A stretch of 64,000 bases of DNA from Prunus persica (Eukaryota > Streptophyta > Magnoliopsida > Rosales > Rosaceae). The stretch lies in assembly GCF_000346465.2 (NCBI RefSeq), contig NC_034015.1, positions 9,294,923 to 9,358,922 on the forward strand, read 5' to 3'. Of the stretch, positions 47,777-59,300 are shown piece by piece (position 1 is the stretch's first letter; every line of letters begins with the position of its first letter). The position numbers were made by a program, and so were the translations under genes. The notes beneath the pieces are model-generated. The model searched no databases. It had not been told where the DNA came from and worked only from the letters and a program-made list of their open reading frames with translations.

Positions 47777-50408
47777 TCACTCTGATTTTGCAACATATGA
47801 TTCAAGTTTGTGCAGCCAGTCCGCATATTGGGCTTGCTCCTTTTTGTGAAGGTGGTGGAGGAGGAAGTTGGTCAGGCTTTCTCCAATACCCTTGGATACT
47901 AGATATTTCTTAAGCTCAACTTGTAATTTCTTGTCCAAATCGCTGCCAAAGATACAGACAAAAAACAATAAAGACTAGAATAAGAAAATAAATCTAAGAA
48001 TAAAAAAAAGAAGAGAGTTTCACTATTCAAAGACAAGAAGCCAAACACATAGTTAGGCAAGTAAACACAGTATTTATATGCAACAATAATAGGATGGATG
48101 ACATTCAGAAAGCAACTAAAGTAGGGTAATACCACAAAAGAAATTATAAAATTAAGCATGGAAAAGATAGTCCAGATTAAGTAGAAAGCAGAGCAATGCA
48201 AGATGGATAAGCAAGCCAAAATAGGTTGGTTTTCAGGTACAATCTGAAATAAAGAAACAGCACTTCATTCAGATATAAAGAAGTGTACAATCTGATATTA
48301 CAACAATTTGGAGATGCTAAGTTTGTCTGCTGACAACCAAAGCTAAGCAGTTAGCAAGACAATTGAAGGAAGAAACTGATACACACAAAGATGACCAAAA
48401 TCGAACTCTATCACACAAATCTCCCTCCCTCTCCCCTAATGATGTCCAAAATTCTTCTATTTCGTTCTACTCTTACCATCCAATACACAGCCATCACACC
48501 ACTCCTTAACACCACACCATTTTTCCCTCCGCCAAAGCCTTGGGGTGCTGCTGCTGGTTCTCAACTCCACCATAAAAGAAGTTTGACAACATTGAAAGTA
48601 GGGCTGACATTATGTCATCTGGTAGAAATACCCTAAGCATTTCAGCTAATCTTCTTCTATATTTGGCTAATCTACTTTATATTTAGCATGGCCAATCTTC
48701 CTAGAGTCTAGCTTATGATAAACTAACTTCGCAAATCACTTTCCTTACATGCACCAAAACTTTATCAACTTTCGGTAAATTCCTTGAAGAGGCATTGTTG
48801 GTTTGCATTCAGTCTGTACTTAGGAGCATGATCTCATCATAAATAGGCCTTACATGATCAGCATAGGCAGCTCCATCTTCACTAACTCGTGAATACAGCA
48901 TATTGTAGCTTCTCTACACGAGCAACCTCAAAAGGAGTCCTCTTAGCAGTGATACTGCCTTTCGAAGTTCAAGAACAAAGTCTATGCTAAGATGAAGCCA
49001 AGGTGTGGGACTGGAGTGTACAACCCGTATTTTGTAAGGACATGCTATTACACACAGCATCTCTTCACCAAGCTTCCCAATTCTCAGTTCTTTGGCCAAT
49101 AATATCGATCCATCACTAGCCAAAGTCTTAACTTCTGACTAACTCTCTAATAATTTGTTCTTACAAAGAACTCTCTAGCATACAAAGTTGGTTACTATTG
49201 AATAAGAAACCATCAAGCAAAATTCAAGCAAAAATTCAGAAAGAAAAAAAAAAGATTAATTAATGTAATTGTGGGGACTTCTCACAGTACCTTAACAGCA
49301 TATTCAATTAGGGTTTTATGCCTTCTGGTGCAGTCTAGCTACAAAGGATGCCCTATCAAACAAATAGATGAAAATGTTCTAGTAGTCTCTGGGAAGTACC
49401 CCAAAAAGATTTAGTGCAGCAACAATCAGATTCACTTTTGCTCGATCAATAATCCACTAAGTATATGGTTCTGATTTCAGCGTTCCTCCAAAGTCATATT
49501 CCCAATAATAGCAAAAGTTCATATTTCTGATTTGTTACAACACAATTGAAGGAAGAATATAGATAAGATCAATTTCATTCCCTTGGGATAATTCTAAAAT
49601 ACATTAACTCGTTTTGAAGGAAAAAGAAAAAAATTCTAAATAACATAACCTGCTCATGGAATAAAAAAGAGGGGAGAGGCCCAAGGTATAAATTCATCAT
49701 GGTTATTCAAAATTTACTCTGCCTAGATAGAAAACTCCACGGTTTCGGGGGACTATACCACATAAAAACGGAGGGGACTGAAACAATGAAAGAACCACCC
49801 CTTCAGATATTACAGTGCTTTTGCTGTGTCTGTCCTGTTTATGTTCTATAGAAAGAAAGTGAAAATAATTGACAACAAGCAAACGTTTCTTTTCAACCAA
49901 AGTCCCAAAGGTAATGATCATAACAGAAACAGAAAGCTTATCTTCAGATGGTGTATAAGTTGATATAAAGTAAATGCATATCTGAATCTGACTAACCTGA
50001 ATGGGGGGTTATAGACTGAAGGGCCAAAACCAACAGACGGTTGAAAACAATAGGCATTATGGATTTTAAACCCAGACCCAATACCATCTTTCTCATAAAC
50101 ACTGCAATCAAACTGCAGCATTGAGCTCAAACCAGGCTTCTTCAAACACACCTTCATCAAAACATCCCTTGGGTAAAGACATTCCACTCCCTCCAAGCCA
50201 TCAGGACTAAAAGGACCCAACAAAGCTGAAACAGCAACCTCCTCACCACTCTCATACTTCCTCCTCAAAACCAAATCTTGGGACTGTGGCAAATCGCAAT
50301 CCACCACAAACTCACCCATTGAAGAGCTTCGGCTTACCTGTATCATCAATAACTTAACCAATATTCGTCTACCCACAAGCTAATTTCTCAAAAAACAACA
50401 GAAACAAA

Positions 50409-50455
<47 letters not shown>

Positions 50456-50587
50456 CTCAGGGGGGTTACAGGAAAGCTCATGCTGAATCTCAGACTGCAA
50501 AACCTTGAGCAAGTTGAGATCTTTGAGAGCTTTGCCACCCTGGCGTAATGCAGCGTTCGCCTTCGACATTCTATATGGCAGTGGCAT
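47777..50587 (-). CDS. Mitochondrial glycoprotein family (MAM33/p32-like) protein
   Basis: Acidic, doughnut-forming p32/MAM33-fold protein. Family members sit in the mitochondrial matrix and assist respiratory or ribosome functions, although this plant subgroup has a short N-terminus, so its location is uncertain. Exons on the minus strand: 50456-50587, 49997-50337 and 47777-47942. Phases 0 and 2 agree and give 212 residues. Start MPLPYRMSKANAAL; a second in-frame Met is six codons on. Exon 1 ends QSEIQHELSCNPPE. Exon 2 has FVVDCDLPQSQDLVLRRKYE, EEVAVSALLG and CLYPRDVLMKVCLKKPGLSS. Exon 3 has the diagnostic end LKKYLVSKGIGESLTNFLL to LESYVAKSE. All are standard family motifs. Intron 1 is only 118 bp and carries a long (CT)n tract beside the donor. 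Intron 2 is 2.05 kb. The gene looks intact. Confidence 0.93.
47943..49996 (-). other. Intron 2 of the MAM33-like gene (2054 bp)
   Basis: Long intron with AT-rich sequence and no recognised element. The small minus-strand frame at 48914-49123 has no supporting motif. Confidence 0.75.
50412..50453. repeat. (GA)n microsatellite at the MAM33 exon 1 donor
   Basis: About 20 GA units, which read as (CT)n in the transcript, start within five bases of the 5' splice site and make up over a third of the 118-bp intron. Confidence 0.95.
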
Positions 50588-50847
50588 GTCACAGTCTCAC
50601 CTCAGAAACAAGAATGCAACATCAAAATCTGTACAATAGACTTGTGGGAATTCTTGGAAACCTTGCTTGGTCTTTTTGGGCTTTTGCTCTTCTGGACCAG
50701 AGATGAGGCGGCCAAGCCCTAAATCGTATATGAATATTAAATTTATTTGGATAATAATATCTCTAAGTTTTATATTATAACTAACCAATAAGGTTTTCCT
50801 TTATTTCTTTTATTTCTTTTATATTTTCGTTGTGTGCATATAAATTT
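50588..50847. other. 5' flank of the MAM33-like gene
   Basis: Short upstream region between the ATG and the Mutator-type MITE at 50848. No clear promoter motif is called. Confidence 0.5.
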
Positions 50848-51463
50848 GGCTTAAATGTTAAAATGGTCCCTGTATTTTATCTCATAGGCCAATTTAGTCC
50901 ATGTGTTATTAATTTGGCCAATTTGGTCCTTGTGTTTGTATATGTTAGTCAATGTGATCCATTCCTTTAAAAATATATAATTAATTATAACAAAAACTGT
51001 AATCTATATATATAAAGCAAAAGGCAGAGAATGGTGAAACATTCATAATACCATAAAATGCCCTTGGTTAATTCAAACATTAAGAATTAAAATTATTAAT
51101 TAAATGAGGATAATATGGTAAATTTATACCTTTTCATATTAAAAAAAATTAAAATTAAAAGAAAAATCAGATAATGAATCCTATTTTTATGGAACACAAC
51201 TACCCATTATCTTTTTTAAATCTAAAATAAATTTTAATTTAAAAAGCCTCTCGCAGGCGCGGAAGCGCGTGCAGAGAGGCTAGTTGATTATAAAATTTTA
51301 AATTCAAACTGAAAATGGAATACATTTCTTTTAAATTTCACCTTTCCCAATTTCGCGCACACCCCTCAACCACCTCCCAAACCCAGCCACCCTCACCACC
51401 ACCACTCCAACCCCAAAACCATAGCCACCCTCACTACCATTCCAACCCCACCTAAACTACAAC

Positions 51464-51494
<31 letters not shown>

Positions 51495-51984
51495 ACAAAT
51501 CATGAAGATCATCATAGCCGGTCACCGTAAGCTTGACGGCTCTACCGCCAATTGATCATCTTGGCTGCAGCAAAAGTCGATGACATTCAGACCAATAGAT
51601 CGGAGAGGAGAGAGAGATGAAGGATAAAGTATGAGAAAACCTTAAACATAAGATAGAAGAAAATTTGCAGCAAGAAAAGAGTAGGCATCAATTCTACTAA
51701 GAACCCTTTTTTTTTCCTACAGGAATCGAGACCATTGGAGGTTGAGGTTGTGTGGGTTTTAATCATTTTAGCATTATTATTATTTGAGTTTAAATCTTTA
51801 TAATTAATTACAAAATTTTAAATTAATTTTAAATGTTCTTTTTTTAGGTTTTAACATAATTTTGACGGAAATTATCAAATTTATTAATAGATACAAACAC
51901 AGGGACTAAATTGGCCAAATTAATAACACAAGGATTAAATTGGCCGATAAGGTAAAACACAGGGACCATTTCAACATTTAAGCC
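50848..51984. mobile_element. Mutator-type MITE, 1137 bp, with nested Helitron
   Basis: Inverted termini GGCTTAAATGTT / AACATTTAAGCC extend for more than 100 bases with GGTCCCTGT and GGCCAATTTA blocks in both arms. Flanks TATAAATTT (50839-50847) and AATAAATTT (51985-51993) agree at 8 of 9 positions, as expected for an aged 9-bp Mutator duplication. No transposase frame is seen. A Helitron-like element sits at 51003-51283 and a CT tract at about 51465-51491. Confidence 0.85.
51003..51283 (+). mobile_element. Non-autonomous Helitron, 281 bp
   Basis: Starts TC (TCTATATATATAAAGC) after an A and ends CTAG before a T. A strong GC-rich hairpin (GCCTCTCGCAGGCGCG... paired with ...CGCGTGCAGAGAGGC, about 51246-51280) lies directly upstream of the CTAG. 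These are the Helitron hallmarks: A-T insertion, 5' TC, and 3' hairpin plus CTRR. Similar sequence occurs at 52832-53059 and, inverted, at 1088 and 21152. Confidence 0.8.
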
Positions 51985-52831
51985 AATAAATTTTTGGTTG
52001 GAATAGATTTTAATTTTTAAATCAGGTATATATAATTTATTTTGAGCGGGAATAATCTTTGGTAAACTATTCGAGAAAAATGTGATTATCGTTATTTTTG
52101 TTTAATGGACATTTTTGTCATAATTATTTTTTGTGAATTCTGTGACATCATAAGTTAGGGCATAAATGTACGATAGTAGTGATAAAAATGAGAGGAATTA
52201 AACGACACATTATTCTAGCCAATTGGCCTTATTTGCATCTGCACGAGAGTGATTTTTCTATATGTTCCTATTATTTTCTTTAATAGTGTGTCAATTGACA
52301 TGTTTTGTCTTTATTTTGTTCTTTTTAAAATTTTATTTTATTTATACAAGAGATATTAGGGGCTCGGGCAAGGGTTTTGAATGTTTCACCCTTCTATTGA
52401 GGACGCCCTTTAGGGTACATTATAATTTTTTTATCCAATGATCCAAATCATCTATTTTTAAGGTCTTCATTCATAGATTATCTTTACAAAAAATTAGACA
52501 AATCGAAAACCGTTTAGACATCTAATTCTGTCCTACAAAATCATTGAACACAGTGCTTCAAGAAAGTACTAAAATTTCAATAATTTAATTGAGATATCCA
52601 ATGATATCATATTCAAGTGATTTTTTGCAGAGATGATCTTCGAATGAATATCTATAAAATAGACTTTTGGATTAGTGAAATACAATGCAGAGTAGGCCAT
52701 ACAAAAATGTCCCTCAAATAACCTTTATTTGAGAGATCCCACCATGAAAGCTCCCTATATATATAAAATAAATGTCCTCATTTTTTTTCATATATTTTTT
52801 AATAAAAATAATTCGTTAATTTACTATATTA
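51985..52831. other. Intergenic, repeat-derived
   Basis: AT-rich. The stretch at 52700-52750 with CCCTCAAATAA and TTATTTGAG resembles sequence near 1370 and 21395 in the segmental duplication, so it is probably from the same repeat family. No gene is seen. Confidence 0.5.
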
Positions 52832-53059
52832 TCTATATATATGAAGCAAAATGCAGAGAATGGTAAAATATTCATAATACCATAAAATGTCCTTGATTAA
52901 TCCAAACATTAAGAATTAAAATTATTAATTAAATGAGGATAATATAGTAAATTCACACTTTTTCATATTAAAAAAATTAAAATGAAAAGAAAAATGAGAT
53001 AATAAATCCTATTTTTATGGAACACAACTACCCATTATATTTTTCAAAAGAGAGGCGAG
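52832..53059 (+). mobile_element. Helitron relative with decayed 3' end
   Basis: Starts A|TCTATATATATGAAGC and is similar to 51003-51235. The terminal hairpin is deleted and the end reads AGAGGCGAG instead of AGAGGCTAG. Confidence 0.65.
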
Positions 53060-53307
53060 TGTACTTTTAAAAGAGAAGTGTATACATGACCAAAGGGGCA
53101 ATATTTGATTCTACACAATAATGTTTGGATTTGGAGCATTACTAGTTCTTATTAATGAATGATTTTATTTTTAATATTTTATTAATATTTTGTTTTGTTT
53201 TGAATAATGAAAGTTTCACCTTTTAACAAAATTTTAGGCAGGGACAAGAAAGAGTTGCGAGACAAGCGTAGTTCTGCAGCGGTCTGCTGTTTAGCAATAA
53301 CAATACA

Positions 53308-53319
53308 ATGGACGTTTAA
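53308..53319 (+). promoter_or_regulatory. Minimal upstream ORF in the NUP93 leader
   Basis: ATG GAC GTT TAA lies 54 bases before the NUP93 start codon. It would be translated only if transcription starts upstream of 53308, which the sequence does not show. Confidence 0.35.
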
Positions 53320-53373
53320 ATTGTGTTAGGGCTTTGCAAAGGCTCTTAAACCCTTTCCCTCTCTTGGACAGCC

Positions 53374-56300
53374 ATGGCCACCGACCCAAACATGAGTAGC
53401 TGGACCGATCTGCTCCACTCCTCCACCAAGCTTCTCGAACAAGCCGCTCCTTCCGCGCAGTTCCCTCCTCTACAGGTTCAGCTTATCTCTCTTTACTTTC
53501 TTTCCGTTTGGTTCTCGAGAAAACGAAGGAAATTTGACATCTTCCCGAGAAACTTCTAGTGTTAGGGTTTCACTGACATTCGAGAAAGAATTTGATCAAC
53601 TTAGGCATAGTCTAATTCACCATTTAGGTTTTTGTTATCTTTCTGTAATGACTGTGTTTGCTTTAGTTTTCCAAGAAAATTCGGGAAAAGAAAATAAAAG
53701 TTTCATTTCTAGTGTTTGATTTTCGTCATTTTGAATTCTTTAAAAATTAAAAGGCAAGCTCACATTAGCTGCACTCTCGCTAACAATGTGTGTGGTTGCT
53801 AAAAGAATGAAGGATAAAGGAAAAGTTAGACATCTGAATGTTGGATGATTCAATACCCAGATTTTGGGACACATTATTCTGCACCCTGAGGGTCCACCGC
53901 TGAAGCAATTAGATGCCATTTGATTAAGAAGTATACAAAATCAAGTCCTAATATTAGTCTTTAGGTTCATATAATATTATTTCTGTTCCACTGACTGTAA
54001 TGCACATATTTTGGTGTGTTTATTCGCCTTCCATTCCACTGATGCTCTGCTGGGTTGCTGAAAAGATGTTTAGATAAGATTTTGCATCAAAACCCTAGAC
54101 TTGTGCCTTTTCCTTTTGTATTTGGAATTTTTGGACTGGTGGTGTCTAGTTGAGACAAAAAGGAGATCAACTGCGGAAATTTAATTTTTCTGGTTATATA
54201 TTATGAGACCAAAAAGAGATCAACTTTTCTATGGATCCAGGTATCTAGTTTTCAGGACTCTGAATTCATATTTCTATCTGTTTCAGAGAAATTTGGATCA
54301 GTTAGAAACATTATCGAAGAAACTCAAGGCGAAAACTTTACGAACTGAGACTCCTCAACAATCCATTGCTGCCACGAGGTATTTGAATGATTACTGTCTC
54401 AAAAGATATTTTATTGCTCAAATTCACTTTACTTTATGTTAATAAAGTTCTTTTCCTAAAACAAGTCACTTTAATTCAGTCTACTCGCTCTTAAAACATA
54501 AAAAAGTGAATTGAAACATGGATTTGCAGATAAGTTTGAGGGTATATATCAAGTTCTGTTCTGCGTTCTGTGTCGTGTGCTTAACCTTTTAGATGGTACG
54601 TTCTGTTCAACTATATCCTGTTGATATTTTACAGGCTTCTTGCACGTGAGGGACTAAATGCGGAGCAGCTTGCACGTGACCTTAAGTCCTTTGAATTGAA
54701 GGTAATTATACTTATACATTGTACTGTGTATCTGCCTCCTTGGCATTGTTAACCGTGCCAAAACATTTGATGAGTCAATTTGGATACTTCATATTTGCCT
54801 TTGCTTCAATAAATTTCCTTTCTTCTCAAAAAAAAAAAAAAAAAAAAAAAAAGGATACTTCATATTAAAATTTTGTGCGTTTCACAAACAATGTAAAAGT
54901 AAAATTAATATTTAGAGGAATCTCCTTATATAAAGACAAGCAAAATGCGATTATTCTTTAATTCCAAAATTTTATTTGTAAGTCATGGTTCTCTTTATTC
55001 TCAGTTCAGCTCAATCAAGGAACCATTTGTTCAAATTTAACTGTACTTGCTTTGAGTTATTTTCTTAGGTCAATGGCTGCGTTATGTCTCCTGCTACCTA
55101 TTCACTTCTTTTGCTGCGCTTAGACATCTAGAGAACAATTGTGTCATAATCTTCTAGGTTCAGAAATGCTTTTACTCATTCTTGACCTTCTTATACTAAT
55201 TAGTTTGGTGATTTTCCCTTTTCTTTCATCGTTCAAAGACAACATTTGAAGATGTTTTTCCGTCTGAAGCTACAACTGTCGAAGAGTATCTGCAGCAGGT
55301 AGATTTAACTCTATTCACTAATGATCTGATTAGTTTAGTATATGTTCTTTTCATTACTCTTAACATTCGGTACTCTTGCTAAAACATGATTTTATTTGAT
55401 TGTTGGCTTTAAATTGTGTGGAATAACATGATGGAACTAATGAATTAGCCATTAGAAACTATGTATTTATTTTGAAAGAATTTTTGTTGTTGAAAATTTG
55501 GCTAATAATATAGGAATTACAAGATGCAACTCCAACATATCTTATAATGCTTGTTGCCAGTTGATTGTTCTTTTTCTTCCTTGCATGTTCACATCAGTAT
55601 GACATATTGGTTAATAGTTCAATGATATTCCCCTGATACCAGCATTTTTATCCTTGCTTGTAATGATTCAGTGGCATCTCGGTTAATTACTGCTGCTTCA
55701 TGTGTAATTACGTATCTTTCACTGTTCACAGCCAATGGAAACTATTAAGAGAACGATCATAAGTAGTTGTGCTTGCGTTGTTTTTATTTTTTCTTCTCTG
55801 GGTGATGCAAAATTATGCAAGGTTTTACTTCCATGTGGATTTATGTTCTCAACATTATCTAATTATATTTCTCCCTCCAAAGTCAAAACTACATCTACAT
55901 TTGTCTTTATGTACTCTCCAATAAAAGATGCATCTATTTGGTTTATTTTTTTCCGAATATTTGTCTTAAAGGCGTCTAACGTTCCCTGATAGAGTAGTGT
56001 TTCATGATTTTTTATTTATGAATTTTCTCCTTATGGCTCACATATGAATTTATGCATTTATTGCGATGTCAGAGTACAGCTTATAAAATGTGATCAAATC
56101 ATTTAATATGGCCTTACATATCGGCCTTATTTTGCTTACCTTAAAATGCTTTTAGAGACATGCTTTTAATTTCTCTTCAAATGAATGAGCAATATTATCT
56201 AATATGGTTGCACATTTTTTTTTCTTATGCATAGCTTAAAATGCCTTTATTCACTTTTCAGAGGCAATGCTTATTCTCCTTTCTGAGAGATTGATAGTGG

Positions 56301-59300
56301 TACCTTGATCATAATGTGTATAATTTTTTTTTCTCATTAGGTCCATCAAATGACAATGGTCTCAGCTCTTCAAGAAGCTCAGAAGGATAACCTTAGAAGT
56401 TTTAATGATTACATGTTAAAAGTTTTGGAGGTTAGTGTACCCCAATGGATACCAGTATCACTGGATTTTCCCTTGTTTAAGTTCTGACTATTCTTTTTAT
56501 GTTTGCCCATTCACACCTAATGGAATTGTTAAGATTCCATTCTTTTGTTGTTTTTTTGTATAGTTGGATGAAATAATGAATGATTGCAAGCTGTAGTATC
56601 AAGGATTAGTTCTGTGACAGGAAAAATAAAATTCTACTTAGAGAAGGAAAAAAGAATTGACATGAAAGTGTTTTAAATCAGTGAGATGCTTATTTTTGCT
56701 CATTGGTCAATGTTGGTTATCAGCAGAATTTGATATTTTGCAGGAGGATTGGCAGAAAGAAAAACGTGATTTCCTTCAAAGCCTAAGTCAGATTTCAACG
56801 TTACCCAGGACTAACACGACCTATACTAGCAGCGCTGGTAGTCGTTCTGGTCAAATAGCGTCCATAACTTCTAGCCCTCAAGTTTCATCTACTCCATCTA
56901 GTATGGAGCTTGTACCTTTAGCTAGCAAGCCCATCCCTGAGAAGAAAACATCTGTCTATGCAGAAGTTGTTAAAAATCTGAATAATGCAAGGCAGCGTGG
57001 ATTACCGTTTAAAGTAAGTTTTCTTTTTTAATGTATAATTCTTTTAGGCTTCAAATTCTTACTCTATCTGTCTATCATATTGTGAGGAATCTGAGATTAC
57101 GAGATTGAGTGTATTTGAATTACAAAATTACAATGAACCTCAATATGCTGTCAACGTGGCAGTTATATGAGTCCAACTTGAGTGCTTCATGATACTGTCC
57201 TTTCAGTTTGGTGGCCTTGGCCTTTTACAATATATATTTTTGTTGTTGGCAATAACCATCCTGTCTAAATGTGGATGTTACTAGATAGTGAGCTCTGCTA
57301 TATTTATCAAAGGATTGCTATATATTTTTTTATTTTTTATCTTTTACTTTCACTAGCCTGCTTCAGCTTTCAAGGGTGCTTATGAGAGTTTAGGCCTTGA
57401 TGCATCTGGTGGAAAATCAGTTAACATGCAGAAGATATGGCACCTTCTTCAGGTACACTTCTAGACGTGTGCTTCGTTAATCAGGTGTATGTTAGTATGC
57501 ACATCTTTTTGCAGTTTGCCACTATTATATGCATTAAATTATCAATGGTTGACGATCTTCTCATTATGTTGACAGACATTAATGGGCGAAGATATAACCA
57601 GACAACGGGGTGCTTCAAAACGGATGTCATTAGTTATTGGGGCAAGGCGCCACCTGGAATGGGGGCATGAAAAGTACGTCATGGATACAATCCAAAGTCA
57701 TCCTGCGCAGGTACTAGATTTGTTTTGTATGTTGGTTGCTAAACAGATTTGTTAAATATGTTTGTTCACAATGGTTACGTGCTATGCTTATCAACCCATT
57801 TGGTTAATTTTCTTGGACTTCTAATGGTTTGCCATTACAATTTTACTTCTGCAAGAAGCTTTTTCTTTATATCGTGTGTAATTTATTTCACTTTTCATCA
57901 CAACAATCACAATTCATGGTCACCTCTTGATCTCATTGCAGGCAGCCCTCGGAGGAGTTGTTGGAAATTTACAAAGAATTCGTGCCTTTCTTCGGGTTTG
58001 TAATCATTGTTTTTTCTTTAAACTGTGAGATCTTGCATGTTGTTACATGTTATAATACTATCCTTCAGGATCTTTTATCATGCAATTTTGTATTCTTTTG
58101 TTTCTCCGCAGATTCGTTTAAGAGATTATGGAGTTCTAGATTTTGATGCAGGTGATGCTCGTAGGCAGCCTCCTGTTGATACCACTTGGCAGCAGGTCTT
58201 CTGTTTTTCACTTTTGCATTTCTGAAGTTACAATTTCACTCCTTGTTTACCTTTTTCTTTTTACTACATATCCTAATATATGAAGTTGAATTTTAATATA
58301 ATTAATATATTCAGCTTACAAGTTTTAATACTCGCACATTTTCACAAATTTCAATCGTTCCTTAGATCAAATTTTAAGTATGTCATTTGTGTCAGAGAAA
58401 GGGGATGACTTTATTGTGTGAAAAACTATTTGAAGAATAAGGAAATTTCGAAAGCAAAATGCTTGTAATACATAATTTTTGCATGCTTGTCACTAAGTTC
58501 TATTTGTATGTGGCAGATCTACTTTTGCTTGAGAACTGGGTGTTATGATGAAGCAAGAGCTGTTGCTCTGTCATCTCGCACGTCAAACCAGTTTGCTCCT
58601 CTGGTAAAGACTTTTTTATATTCATTTAAATTTATAGCACATGCCGGCTTATTCATTACTTCATTTTTGGACAGCTTACTGAGTGGATTAATACTGGAGG
58701 TATGGTGCCTGCGGAGATTGCAGCTGCTGCATCAGAAGAATGTGAAAAAATGTTAAGAACGGGTGATCGTGTGGGCCGAGCTGCATATGACAAGAAAAAG
58801 TTGTTACTATATGCTCTCATATCTGGTTCTCGTAGGCAAATCGACCGCCTACTAAGAGATCTACCAACTCTTTTTAACACCATAGAGGATTTCTTGTGGT
58901 TCAAATTGTCAGCTGTAAGAGACTGCCCTGGTGGAGCTGCACCCATTGTCATGAATGAGAGCTTGGTACCATACACTTTGGATGATTTGCAGATTTACTT
59001 GAACAAATTTGACCCCTCATACTATACAAAAAATGGAAAGGACCCTCTGGTGTACCCATATGTTTTGCTTTTAAGCATTCAGTTGATACCAGGTGTGGTA
59101 TACTTGTCCAAGGAAACTGGAGATGAAGGATATAACATTGATGCTGCCCACATATCAATTGTGCTAGCAGACCATGGGGTCCTTTCTGAAGGAGCTGGGG
59201 CTGGACAGAAAATGGGCGTGATGGATGCTTACGCAGAGGCATCTAGCATAATCAGGCAGTATGGGTCTGTGTATTTACGTCTTGGTAATCTTCAGATGGC

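Noticed and set aside
48914..49123. 69-residue minus-strand frame
   Set aside because: It is inside intron 2 of the MAM33-like gene, with no motif or splice support.
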